Source of the DNA: Campylobacter pinnipediorum subsp. caledonicus
GTDB lineage: Bacteria; Campylobacterota; Campylobacteria; Campylobacterales; Campylobacteraceae
Assembly (NCBI RefSeq): GCF_002022005.1
Contig: NZ_CP017258.1
Span: 496,001 to 560,000 of the forward strand
Reading direction: 5' to 3'
Length of the DNA stretch: 64,000 nucleotides
The notes below the pieces were generated by a model that was not told where the DNA came from, ran no database searches, and saw only the letters and a program-made list of their open reading frames with translations. The position numbers and the translations under genes are program-made. Positions 12,918 to 20,779 of this stretch are shown piece after piece (the first letter of the stretch is position 1; each line of letters opens with the position of its first letter).

Positions 12918-13703
12918 TTATAAAATTTCAATCATTAACTCAATAGCTTGCATTAAATTTTGACCCATTTTTGCAAGTATCCTTACCTGTGTATCGCCTC
13001 TATATGTGGTTGAAACTCCAAAGCGAATATCCAAAATATCTTCTTGTTCTTTGAGTGTATCATGTATTTTTTGATTTAAGTTTTCTATATCTTTAAAATT
13101 AAACATACAGATACTAGCGAAATGATCAAAACCTTCAAAAAAGCCTATTTCGTTATATGCGATTTGTTTTGGCACAATCTTGCTATTTTCAAAATAAATA
13201 AGCTCACTACCTATCTTAGTCTCTATCAAGCTTCTAAATTCTCTAAATAAAAAACTCTCTTTTTTCCCAAGCCTACCAGCTACAAAAGACTCCGCAAATA
13301 CAAGCTTTGAAGTATTGTCTGTAAGTTCTATTTTTGTCTTGCTTAAAAATCTTGAATCTTTAAACATAATAGTTGGCAAAAAGCTACATATTAAGGTTGA
13401 GTTTTTGCCAACACTTATTTTTGTATCTCTTTTTGCACTCTCATTTTCATTCATAGGATGAATTTTTTCATAAGATTGAGATATTATTTTTACATTTGTG
13501 TTATCTTTTGCATTAAAATCATACTTTTGAGTATCTCCTTCAAGCAAGCCCGGAGATGAGCTCATTATCATAACCTCTGTAAAGCCATCTTCAAAAAATG
13601 GTCGCATAACTCTTAAAGGCGGAGTCATATACATATTTTTTATATCACTTACGCCTTTGATATTTTCAAGCTCCAAGCTTAGTTCACTAAATCTTTTAGC
13701 CAT
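12918..13703 (-). CDS. ureD: Urease accessory protein UreD (UreH)
   Basis: 261 residues of the UreD/UreH family, which binds the apo-urease and together with UreF and UreG admits nickel. Family features are the PPLRVMRPFF strand near residue 28, SSPGLLEGDTQ near 49, LPTIMFKDSR near 110 and the C-terminal STTYRGDTQVRILAK near 236. It sits five bases after ureG in the same operon. The call is reinforced by context, since this family is poorly conserved. Confidence 0.93.
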   Translation of the reverse strand: MAKRFSELSLELENIKGVSDIKNMYMTPPLRVMRPFFEDGFTEVMIMSSSPGLLEGDTQKYDFNAKDNTNVKIISQSYEKIHPMNENESAKRDTKISVGKNSTLICSFLPTIMFKDSRFLSKTKIELTDNTSKLVFAESFVAGRLGKKESFLFREFRSLIETKIGSELIYFENSKIVPKQIAYNEIGFFEGFDHFASICMFNFKDIENLNQKIHDTLKEQEDILDIRFGVSTTYRGDTQVRILAKMGQNLMQAIELMIEIL

Positions 13704-13708
13704 AAGTC

Positions 13709-14320
13709 TTACTTATCATCCTCAAACAAAACATCTTTTTTTATCCAAGTAAAAAGCTCTTCAAGTCCTTGTTTGCTCTTTAAATTTGTCATAACAAAAG
13801 GTAGATTTTTTCTTTGTGTTATTGTATCAGTTTTCATTTTTTCCAAATCAACTTCAACATAAGGTGCCAAATCTATCTTGTTTATAACGAGCATATCAGA
13901 CCTTGTAATGCCAGGTCCGCCCTTTCTTGGTATATCTCCACCTTCCGCTACATCTATAACAAAAATAGTTGCATCAGCAAGGTCTGGTGAAAATGTAGCC
14001 GATAGGTTATCCCCACCACTTTCCATAAATACTATTTGCAAATCAGGATAAACACTTGCAAGTTCTTCAACAGCTTCTAAATTCATAGAAACATCATCTC
14101 TGATAGCTGTATGAGGACAACCACCCGTCTCAACGCCTCTAATTCTTTCTCCATCAATAACGCCTGAATTTTTTAAAAAGTTTGCATCCTCTTTTGTATA
14201 AATATCATTTGTAACAACGCCAACGCTATAATCTTTTGAAAATTCCTTAACTAGTTGTTCTATAAGGTGAGTTTTGCCACAACCAACAGGACCAGCAACA
14301 CCTATTTTTATATATTTCAT
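13709..14320 (-). CDS. ureG: Urease accessory GTPase UreG
   Basis: 203 residues of the SIMIBI GTPase that delivers nickel and powers urease activation. P-loop GPVGCGKT is at residues 10-17; the metal-binding region has [11 protein letters not shown] with the conserved CPH (near 68-70); [13 protein letters not shown] lies near 100 and the guanine-recognition NKID near 148. Ten bases separate it from ureF. Confidence 0.98.
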   Translation of the reverse strand: MKYIKIGVAGPVGCGKTHLIEQLVKEFSKDYSVGVVTNDIYTKEDANFLKNSGVIDGERIRGVETGGCPHTAIRDDVSMNLEAVEELASVYPDLQIVFMESGGDNLSATFSPDLADATIFVIDVAEGGDIPRKGGPGITRSDMLVINKIDLAPYVEVDLEKMKTDTITQRKNLPFVMTNLKSKQGLEELFTWIKKDVLFEDDK

Positions 14321-14329
14321 TTATCTCCT

Positions 14330-15034
14330 TTATGACATATAAAGTCTTGAATAAAGATACTCGTGTCTCATTGATGATATCTCAACGCCAGCAAAAGAGA
14401 GACCAAATTCATCTTTATCCAGCGTCTTTACATTATCAACTATATCTTTAATCAAATCTTTTATGTCAAATAATATTCTTTGTCCATCCATTTGGCTAAT
14501 AGGCACAGTTTTTACAGCATTTATAACTATCGTTGATGCTGTATTGAAACAAAAACTATTTAAAGCATAATCTTTATCAACTTCAGCCAAAGCACAGATG
14601 GCACCATAAGCAACACTATGGCAAATTGGAATTTGTTTTTTGTTTAAATTTTCATTTAGTTCTTTAAAAAATTTAATATCAAAGTTCAAATCAATTCGCA
14701 TTAAGGTTTTAACCAGTCTTGAGCCAAGCTTTTCAGAAGCCTCTCTTAGCTCTTTTTGACTTTTTATAGCTCTTAATTTTAAGCATAATTCCTCAATCCC
14801 TTGATAATCCGACCTTAAAGAAAATTCAAACGCCAAATAAGCAGAAAAAAGCTCGGTATACAAAAAAGACCCTTTTAGATAATTAACCAAATATCTTTTT
14901 GTGTCTTCTTTGTTTTTTATAAAGCCCTCTTGGATATATGTTTCAAGTCCATAAGAGTGAGAGTATCCACCTATTGGAAATTGGCTATCGTTTATTTGCT
15001 GTAAAAAAAGCGCACTATCTATGAAATTTTTAAT
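14330..15034 (-). CDS. ureF: Urease accessory protein UreF, apparent ATT start
   Basis: UreF guides UreD and UreG onto urease. The family hallmark DSQFPIGGYSHSYGLE is encoded upstream of the first ATG/GTG/TTG codon in this frame (TTG at 14890), so a start there would delete an essential conserved part. Going upstream, the only candidate before the in-frame stop TAA is the ATT at 15034-15032, six bases after AAAAAGGA. That gives 234 residues, normal for UreF. I therefore infer an ATT initiation codon. The start lies 12 bases after the ureE stop. The alternative is a sequencing error or an RNA-level effect. Confidence 0.88.
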   Translation of the reverse strand: MKNFIDSALFLQQINDSQFPIGGYSHSYGLETYIQEGFIKNKEDTKRYLVNYLKGSFLYTELFSAYLAFEFSLRSDYQGIEELCLKLRAIKSQKELREASEKLGSRLVKTLMRIDLNFDIKFFKELNENLNKKQIPICHSVAYGAICALAEVDKDYALNSFCFNTASTIVINAVKTVPISQMDGQRILFDIKDLIKDIVDNVKTLDKDEFGLSFAGVEISSMRHEYLYSRLYMS

Positions 15035-15046
15035 GTCAAATCCTTT

Positions 15047-15544
15047 TTAGTGGCTATGATGGTGTATATCTTGTGAGTTTGGCAAGATATTCATAAGTGA
15101 TTTTTCAGGCGCTAGCACTCTGTGTTCTTTGCTAAGTTCTATGTTTGAAACCACGCTAAGCATATCCTCGATAGTCTTTTCATAAGGTGTTAAAAACTCA
15201 TTTTCACTTTCTCCAAAGTATAATTTTGCGTGTCTATTTCCTATCAAATATCCTATGCTTGCACTATTGGCTGGTGTTTTTGTTTTTATGACTAGACATA
15301 AAATTTCTGATATTTTTATAGCATATAAAGTCTGTTTTTCTTCATCTACAAAAAACACATCGCCATCGTTTAATCCACGAACTCTAACGCTTTCATCTAG
15401 TCTAAAACGAAATTCCTTGCCATCATCTGCTGCTAATGTTTGAATTTTTTTATGTGTATGGTCGTATGACATAGTTGTATATACAAGCTTGTATTTTGAA
15501 AATTTATCTTCAAGCACAGTGCCTAAAATATCAGTAATTATCAT
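15047..15544 (-). CDS. ureE: Urease accessory protein UreE
   Basis: 165 residues of the UreE nickel metallochaperone: an N-terminal beta-rich domain followed by a metal-binding domain with YLIGNRHAKLYF near residues 98-109 (the conserved GNxH nickel site) and a short histidine-rich tail DIHHHSH. It is the first gene of the operon, so accessory genes precede the structural genes. The ATG at 15544 is about 50 bases below a TATAAT on the same strand. Confidence 0.94.
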   Translation of the reverse strand: MIITDILGTVLEDKFSKYKLVYTTMSYDHTHKKIQTLAADDGKEFRFRLDESVRVRGLNDGDVFFVDEEKQTLYAIKISEILCLVIKTKTPANSASIGYLIGNRHAKLYFGESENEFLTPYEKTIEDMLSVVSNIELSKEHRVLAPEKSLMNILPNSQDIHHHSH

Positions 15545-15592
15545 AAAACTAACCCTTATATTGTATTTTAATATTTTAGTATTTTATTTATT

Positions 15593-15598
15593 ATTATA
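15593..15598 (-). promoter_or_regulatory. Candidate -10 element of the urease operon
   Basis: TATAAT on the minus strand, embedded in an AT tract, 48 bases before the ureE start. I could not identify a convincing NikR-type operator, so nickel control is not shown by the sequence. Confidence 0.45.
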
Positions 15599-15803
15599 TC
15601 AAAAATCAATCAATCAAGATATATAAAATTCAATATTATATTTTTGTCGGCAAGAAAATAATAGTAAAAATAAATTTTTTATTTTAGAGTCAGTGTATTT
15701 TAAATTTTGATTAATCCTTGCGTTAAAATCTTTAACTGTTGCGCTTCCTTAGTTGCGCAAATAAAGAATATTTTTTCAATTTTTCATATCTTCTTCTATC
15801 TTT

Positions 15804-16178
15804 TTACCTCTTTGGTATTTTGCTTGATGTATTTATATCATCAAGTATTGTTCCATTATCTTTTACATACGCCAAACCCCATTTATACATCTCATCTAAG
15901 GTTGGTTGTAATCTTTGACCTATAGGAGTTAGGCTGTATTCTACCTTTGGTGGTACTTGTGCATAGACAGTTCTTGTTATTATATTTTTTTCTTCAAGTT
16001 CTTTTAGTTTTACTGTTAATGTCTTTTGTGTAATTTCACCAATATTATTGTGTAGCTCTTTAAATCTTTTTTTGCCATCTATCAAATGCCAAATAATGGC
16101 TAGCTTCCACCTATCGTTAAACACATCAAGCGTTATAGAAACCGGGCATTTGTACTCTTTTTCATTTACTATATACAT
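15804..16178 (-). CDS. HxlR-family transcriptional regulator
   Basis: 124 residues with the winged-helix signature of HxlR regulators: YKCPVSITLDVFNDRWKLAIIWHL at the N-terminus followed by GKKRFKELHNNIGEITQKTL and the wing RTVYAQVPPKVEYSLT. The cysteine at about residue 10 is the position that senses electrophiles or thiol stress in characterised family members. It is divergent from the dehydrogenase-DoxX-nitroreductase operon, which it probably controls. A TATAAT at 16207-16202 fits its own promoter. Confidence 0.88.
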   Translation of the reverse strand: MYIVNEKEYKCPVSITLDVFNDRWKLAIIWHLIDGKKRFKELHNNIGEITQKTLTVKLKELEEKNIITRTVYAQVPPKVEYSLTPIGQRLQPTLDEMYKWGLAYVKDNGTILDDINTSSKIPKR

Positions 16179-16227
16179 ATTAAAATCCTTTTAATGTAAT
16201 GATTATACCATAAAATAATATTTTTCT

Positions 16228-16266
16228 ATTACTTACCTAAAGTATCGTAAGAGATATTTAAGTAAT
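16228..16266. promoter_or_regulatory. Inverted repeat in the divergent promoter region, candidate HxlR operator
   Basis: ATTACTTA at 16228-16235 and TAAGTAAT at 16259-16266 flank a 23-base spacer between the two divergent starts. The arms lie about two helical turns apart, as expected for a dimeric winged-helix repressor covering the plus-strand promoter. This is inference from position and symmetry. Confidence 0.45.
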
Positions 16267-16309
16267 AAATGGATACTATGTAAAAATAATTCATAAAAAA
16301 GGCAAAAGA

Positions 16310-17443
16310 TTGAATTTTACTTATAAGAATCCAACTTTGATAGAGTTCGGTAAAGGAAAAATTGCAAATTTAAAAAATCTTATTCCAAAAGATAGGACTA
16401 TTTTATTTTTGTATGGTGGTGGCAGCATTAAAAGAAATGGCATTTACGAACAAGTTATACAAGCATTGCAGAATCACAGTTTTGTTGAATTTAGTGGAGT
16501 TGAGCCAAACCCTACAAAAGAGACTCTTGATAAAGCGGTTTTATTTGCAAGAGAAAATAATGTAGATTTTATCTTAGCAGTTGGTGGCGGTTCTGTGATT
16601 GATGGAAGTAAATATATAGCTAGTTCATTTCATTATGATGGTGATGGCTGGGATATATTAGAAAATAAATATATACCAAAAAAAGCTCTTGATATAGGAG
16701 TAGTATTAACACTAGCTGCAACTGGAAGTGAGTCTAATAGTGGCGCTGTTATCACAAAAAAACAGACAAAAGAAAAAAGATTTTTTGGTTCACCTTTTAC
16801 TTATCCTAGCTTTGCTATACTTGACCCAGATGTTTTAAAAAGTCTAGATGACAGACAAATCGTTAATGGTTTAATTGACTCTTTTGTGCATGTTTGCGAG
16901 CAGTATCTTACAATAAATCATGGATGTTTGGTTCAAGATAGATATAGCGAGGCACTTTTGCTTTCTATACTTGAATTAATGCAGACATTTGATAAAAAAG
17001 ATGACTTGTGGTATGCAAATTTAATGTGGAGTGCAAATCAAGCACTAAACGGGCTAATAGGCACTGGCGTGCCTCAAGACTGGGCTACTCATTTTATCGG
17101 TCATGAGTTAAGCGGTCTTTATGGTATAGATCACGCTAGGACATTGGCGATTATTCAGCCAAATTTGTTGAGAGAGTTGCTTGATGAGAAAAGCCAAAAG
17201 CTTTTACAAATGGGTAAAAATGTTTTTGCTATGCAAACAGATGATGTAAACAAAGTTATAGACAAGATAGAAAGTTTATATCTATCTTTAGGCGTAAATT
17301 TAAAACTTTCAAGCTACACAGATGATAAGAATATAGCTCAAAAAGTTATAGAGCTTTTACATAAACATGGTTTTGATAGATTTGGTATAAATAGAACTGT
17401 TAGCAAAGATACAGTAGAAAAAATAATAAAAAGATCTTTGTAA
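16310..17443 (+). CDS. Iron-containing alcohol dehydrogenase (YqhD/butanol dehydrogenase-like)
   Basis: 377 residues starting at TTG. The fold of group III NAD(P)-dependent dehydrogenases is clear: GGGSIKRNGIYEQV near residue 36, AVGGGSVIDGSKYIAS near 93, ATGSESNSGAV near 141 and the metal-binding histidines in HVCEQY, HFIGHELSGLYGIDHARTLA. It would reduce aldehydes in the cytoplasm. It overlaps the DoxX gene by one base and is divergent from an HxlR regulator, which fits detoxification of reactive carbonyls. The substrate is not determined. Confidence 0.9.
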   Translation: MNFTYKNPTLIEFGKGKIANLKNLIPKDRTILFLYGGGSIKRNGIYEQVIQALQNHSFVEFSGVEPNPTKETLDKAVLFARENNVDFILAVGGGSVIDGSKYIASSFHYDGDGWDILENKYIPKKALDIGVVLTLAATGSESNSGAVITKKQTKEKRFFGSPFTYPSFAILDPDVLKSLDDRQIVNGLIDSFVHVCEQYLTINHGCLVQDRYSEALLLSILELMQTFDKKDDLWYANLMWSANQALNGLIGTGVPQDWATHFIGHELSGLYGIDHARTLAIIQPNLLRELLDEKSQKLLQMGKNVFAMQTDDVNKVIDKIESLYLSLGVNLKLSSYTDDKNIAQKVIELLHKHGFDRFGINRTVSKDTVEKIIKRSL

Positions 17444-17856
17444 TGGATAAATTTAAATTTATTTTAGGACAAGGTCTTAGATTTTTACTTGTTGCTTTTA
17501 TGATTTCTGCGGGTTTTGGACATTTTTTAAATCCTGATTTTTATACTATATTTGTGCCTAACTTTTTGCCTTACAAGGATTTTTTAATACTGCTTTCCGG
17601 AGCTTTTGAGGTATTGTTTGGGGTAATGCTTTTATTTAAGGAGTCTATTGCAAAATATTCAGCTTTGGGTATATTTTTTATGATGATAGTATTTTTACCT
17701 ATTCATATAAATGATTTCTTGGTCGATAATCCAGCTATTGGAAGTCATAAGGCGGCTCTGATTCGCCTACCGTTTCAGTTTTTATTTATGGCGTGGGCAT
17801 TTTTTGTCTATAAATTTTTAAAAACTAGACAAAACATTAATATAAAGGAAAAATAA
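17443..17856 (+). CDS. DoxX-family membrane protein
   Basis: 137 residues with four predicted membrane segments: residues about 9-28, 44-64, 70-88 and 107-126. The GHFLNPDFY segment in the first loop and LLSGAFEVLFGVMLLF in the second segment fit DoxX/DoxD-like proteins. Its function in this family is not firmly known; the location between an aldehyde reductase and a nitroreductase suggests a role in redox stress. Adjacent genes overlap it by one base on both sides. Confidence 0.75.
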   Translation: MDKFKFILGQGLRFLLVAFMISAGFGHFLNPDFYTIFVPNFLPYKDFLILLSGAFEVLFGVMLLFKESIAKYSALGIFFMMIVFLPIHINDFLVDNPAIGSHKAALIRLPFQFLFMAWAFFVYKFLKTRQNINIKEK

Positions 17857-18485
17857 TGCAAAACACATTTGAACAAGCAATAGATTTTAGGCACGCTTGC
17901 AAGGTTTTTGATGAGTCAAAAAAGATAAGCGACACCGATATGCTCTACATACTTGAAGCTGGTAGAAAATCGCCATCTTCTTTTGGTATGGAGTTGTGGA
18001 AGTTTTTAGTGATAACAAATGAAGAGCTAAAAGCTAAAATTAGACCATTTTGCTGGGGTCAAGCTCAAATAACCACTTGTTCGCATTTAGTTATCTTGTT
18101 ATGTGATATACAAAATGCAAGAGTAGAATCAGGTATTCCAGCACAAAGATTTGCAAGAAGCAATAAAGATAAACAAAAACGGGAAATGTATTTTGGTATA
18201 TATGCAAATCATTTAAAAGATACATTAAGTACAGATGAAAAAACATACGCTTGGACTTCAAAGCAAACTTATCTAGCCGCAGCAAATATGATGACAGCAG
18301 CAGCGATAAAGGGCATTGACTCTTGTCCTATTGAAGGCTTTAGCAAAGAAGAAGTTGAGAATGTTTTAGGGCTTGATACCAAAAAGCAACAACTTGCTTT
18401 GGTGCTACCTTTTGGCTATAGAATAAATCCTCAATCAGAACAAATAAGAAGAAATTTTGACGATGTGGTTGATTTTGTTAGATAA
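17856..18485 (+). CDS. Nitroreductase-family NAD(P)H oxidoreductase
   Basis: 209 residues of the FMN-dependent nitroreductase fold: RHACKVFDESKKI at the N-terminus (FMN phosphate contact), GRKSPSSFGMELWKF near residues 31-45, AAANMMTAAAIKGIDSCPIEGF near 136-157 and a C-terminal LVLPFGYR. It likely reduces quinones, nitro compounds or other electrophiles. It ends the HxlR-linked operon; only a weak hairpin (18485-18503) follows. Confidence 0.9.
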   Translation: MQNTFEQAIDFRHACKVFDESKKISDTDMLYILEAGRKSPSSFGMELWKFLVITNEELKAKIRPFCWGQAQITTCSHLVILLCDIQNARVESGIPAQRFARSNKDKQKREMYFGIYANHLKDTLSTDEKTYAWTSKQTYLAAANMMTAAAIKGIDSCPIEGFSKEEVENVLGLDTKKQQLALVLPFGYRINPQSEQIRRNFDDVVDFVR

Positions 18486-18552
18486 ATTTCATTGAAATTT
18501 ATTTTTGTTTGATAGAATTTTAAGATACAAAATTTCTTAATAAAAGGAGAAT

Positions 18553-19024
18553 ATTGTGATTATGGAACCGGAAAAGGAAGCACTGAAGCTGTAGCTAAAC
18601 TTATAGCTGAAAAATTAGCTTTGCCAAGCGAAGTACTTAATGTAAAAGATATAGATGCAGATAAGATAAATAGCTACGATAAGCTTATCTTTGGAAGCTC
18701 TACAAAAGGAAAAGGTGAATTACATGTAGACTGGGCTAAATAAAGCTTGATGGTAAAACAGTTGCTTGCTTTGGTCTTGGAAATGGCGTAGGACATGCTG
18801 AAACTTTTTGTAATGCATTAGCAAAATTATATGATGCAGCAAAAGAAGCTGGCGCAAACATGATAGATGCTACTGTAAGTGTAGATGGATACGAATATAA
18901 AGATACTATTTCTGTAAGAGATGGAAAATTTATAGGACTTGCTATTGATTGTGTCAATCAAGCTGATTTGACACCTTCAAGAGTTGATGCTTGGGTAGAA
19001 AAAATAAAACCAAGTTTTAAATAA
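18553..19024 (+). pseudogene. fldA: Flavodoxin gene, broken
   Basis: A nearly complete flavodoxin is recognisable in two frames. The first piece reads YGTGKGSTEAVAKLIAEKL through DKLIFGSSTKGKGELHVDWAK and hits a stop at 18741-18743; the second, one frame over from about 18743, reads KLDGKTVACFGLGNGVGHAE to KIKPSFK with a stop at 19022-19024. About eight residues usual at the junction are missing, and the normal start with the first strand is also absent (no usable start precedes YGTGKG). A ribosome site AAAGGAG survives at about 18543-18549. The residues are otherwise well preserved, so the loss is recent or an assembly error. Confidence 0.85.
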
Positions 19025-19030
19025 TCTTGA

Positions 19031-19061
19031 AAAATATCTCGTTTTTTTAACGAGATATTTT
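19031..19061. terminator. Bidirectional terminator between the flavodoxin remnant and bioB
   Basis: Thirteen-base-pair stem AAAATATCTCGTT/AACGAGATATTTT with a TTTTT loop, between two convergent genes. Confidence 0.85.
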
Positions 19062-19080
19062 TATAAACTTTGTAGCTATT

Positions 19081-19923
19081 TTAATGACACTGTGTTAAAA
19101 AGTCAAATCCACGTTTTTTTAACTCTTTAATATCATCTGAAATATCTTCACCTTTAGCTGTAAGATAATCTCCCAAAACAATAGCAGCAACACCATAATC
19201 AAATATATCATATTGTCTTTCTTTTAGTATCTTTTCTCTGCCTCCAGCTACCATTATCCTAGTTTCTGGAAGATCAGCCACACTTTGTTTTATTATTTCA
19301 AATGCTTCATCCACACTAAGCTCAGGAACATCTATTCCTAAACCATCAGCTTTCATAAAAAAGTTTATAGGGCTAGAAAATGGATTTAACTCTTTTAAAC
19401 TTTTTCTAAAACTTATTCTATCATCTTCACTTTCGCCAAGCCCATAAATTCCACCACAGCAAAGCTCAAGCCCGACCTCTTTTGCGTTAAGATTTGTTAA
19501 AAATCTATCCTCCCATGTATGAGTAGAGCATATATTTTTAAAAAAGTTTTGACTTGTTTCTAAGTTGTGATTGTAGCTAAATACCCCAGCATCTCTTAAC
19601 TCTTTTAGCTGTTCTTTTGTTGCTATACCATTACATGCTATAAGCATCAAATCAGGAACTTCTTTTTTTACAGCTCTTGCTATACTTGCTACCTTTTCGG
19701 TTTTTTCATCATCAAGCGCAGCTCCACTTGTTACTAAACAAAATCCAAGAGCATGATTAGCCTTTGCTATTTTTGCTTCATTAACAACTTGATTTTCATC
19801 TTTTATCTTATATCTTTTAATTTGTGTTTTTGATTTTATATTTTGTGTACAATATGCACAATCTTCATCACATATACCACAGCTAAGAGAATTTATAGCG
19901 CATAACATGATTTTTTTGTTCAT
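19081..19923 (-). CDS. bioB: Biotin synthase
   Basis: 280 residues from the ATG at 19923, which has AAAAGG seven bases upstream; a TTG two codons earlier is too close to that site. Radical SAM motif CDEDCAYC (CX3CX2C) is near residue 18. YNHNLETS near residue 122, CCGGIYGLGESEDD near 153 and the C-terminal MVAGGRE are typical of BioB, which inserts sulfur into dethiobiotin. It is the short form found in Campylobacter and Helicobacter, compared with about 346 residues in E. coli. It is monocistronic, with no other biotin genes nearby. Confidence 0.95.
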   Translation of the reverse strand: MNKKIMLCAINSLSCGICDEDCAYCTQNIKSKTQIKRYKIKDENQVVNEAKIAKANHALGFCLVTSGAALDDEKTEKVASIARAVKKEVPDLMLIACNGIATKEQLKELRDAGVFSYNHNLETSQNFFKNICSTHTWEDRFLTNLNAKEVGLELCCGGIYGLGESEDDRISFRKSLKELNPFSSPINFFMKADGLGIDVPELSVDEAFEIIKQSVADLPETRIMVAGGREKILKERQYDIFDYGVAAIVLGDYLTAKGEDISDDIKELKKRGFDFLTQCH

Positions 19924-20086
19924 AGCCAAGCCTTTTAAAATTATTTTTTACGAAATTTTAGTATAGCGAGTTAGTTTTAATTTGCTTTAAATTTTTTAAA
20001 TTTAAATTTAAAAATGATGCTTTGTAACACAAATTGTAAATTTATACAAAATATTTATCTTAATTTTGATTATTCCTTGACAATTA

Positions 20087-20108
20087 ATATTTTTTTTGAT
20101 ACTATAAC
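20087..20108 (+). promoter_or_regulatory. Candidate promoter of the tRNA cluster
   Basis: TTGACA at 20087-20092 and TATAAC at 20103-20108, about 42 bases before the first tRNA. The spacing of 10 bases is too short for a classical pair, so the -10 may act with the extended TGATAC context alone. Confidence 0.35.
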
Positions 20109-20149
20109 GCTTTTTATGAGGTAGTGGCAGATAACTCATCACAACAATA

Positions 20150-20227
20150 CGGGGTGTAGCGCAGTCTGGTTAGCGCATCTGGTTTGGGACCAGAGGGCCG
20201 AAGGTTCGAATCCTTTCACCCCGACCA
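20150..20227 (+). tRNA. tRNA-Pro (TGG)
   Basis: Acceptor CGGGGTG/CACCCCG, anticodon loop with TGG, T-loop GGTTCGAATCC, encoded ACCA end. First of a five-tRNA cluster read from one promoter region. Confidence 0.95.
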
Positions 20228-20238
20228 TGTTTTTGTAT

Positions 20239-20316
20239 GGTGAGTGTAGCTCAGTCGGTTAGAGCATCAGATTGTGGTCCTGAGGGTCGTGGGTTCGATT
20301 CCCATCACTCACCCCA
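20239..20316 (+). tRNA. tRNA-His (GTG)
   Basis: Acceptor GTGAGTG/CACTCAC with the additional G at -1 facing a C discriminator, the identity element of histidine tRNA. Anticodon GTG, encoded CCA. Confidence 0.95.
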
Positions 20317-20322
20317 TTTTGG

Positions 20323-20399
20323 GCGCTCGTAGCTCAATTGGATAGAGCGACAGACTTCGGATCTGTAGGTTATGGGTTCGACTCCTATCGGGCGCGCCA
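20323..20399 (+). tRNA. tRNA-Arg (TCG)
   Basis: Acceptor GCGCTCG/CGGGCGC, anticodon stem ACAGA/TCTGT with loop CTTCGGA giving anticodon TCG, discriminator G, encoded CCA. Confidence 0.95.
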
Positions 20400-20416
20400 C
20401 TTGTTCATATTTATAT

Positions 20417-20493
20417 GCGCTCATAGCTCAGCTGGATAGAGCAACAGCCTTCTAAGCCGTAGGTCTCAGGTTCGAATCCTGATGGGCGTACCA
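20417..20493 (+). tRNA. tRNA-Arg (TCT), with a mismatch in the anticodon stem
   Basis: Acceptor GCGCTCA/TGGGCGT, loop CTTCTAA giving anticodon TCT, encoded ACCA end. The anticodon stem is ACAGC/GCCGT, which leaves an A-C opposition at the third pair (positions 29-41), where a G-C pair would be expected. All other helices are sound. Confidence 0.93.
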
Positions 20494-20504
20494 TTCTTAT
20501 TGTT

Positions 20505-20589
20505 GCGGATGTGGTGAAATTGGCAGACACGCCAGACTTAGGATCTGGTGCTTCACAGCGTGGAGGTTCAAGTCCTCTCATCCGCACCA
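20505..20589 (+). tRNA. tRNA-Leu (TAG)
   Basis: 85-base class II tRNA with a long variable arm (TGCTTCACAGCGT region), anticodon stem CCAGA/TCTGG and loop CTTAGGA giving TAG, acceptor GCGGATG/CATCCGC, encoded CCA. Confidence 0.95.
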
Positions 20590-20732
20590 CTTTTTAATAT
20601 TATATTTCACCTTTTCTTTTTTTGCATAATTTTAAACAAATGTATATATTTTATTATTTATTAATAAAAAAATAATAACTATAAGTGTATTTATTATTTT
20701 TTATTAAGTATTATCAAGGTAACATGCTTTAA

Positions 20733-20738
20733 TATAAT
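20733..20738 (+). promoter_or_regulatory. Candidate -10 element for the first hydrogenase gene
   Basis: TATAAT preceded by TGCTTTAA, 41 bases before the start codon. No clear operator was identified. Confidence 0.45.
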
Positions 20739-20779
20739 CTTTAATAAATTTAGTAAAATAATAAAAATAGGGGGTTGAT

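Noticed and set aside
15707-15925. Plus-strand frame with a cysteine-rich start
   Set aside because: It overlaps the 3' end of the HxlR gene in antisense and has no ribosome site; codon use is not convincing.
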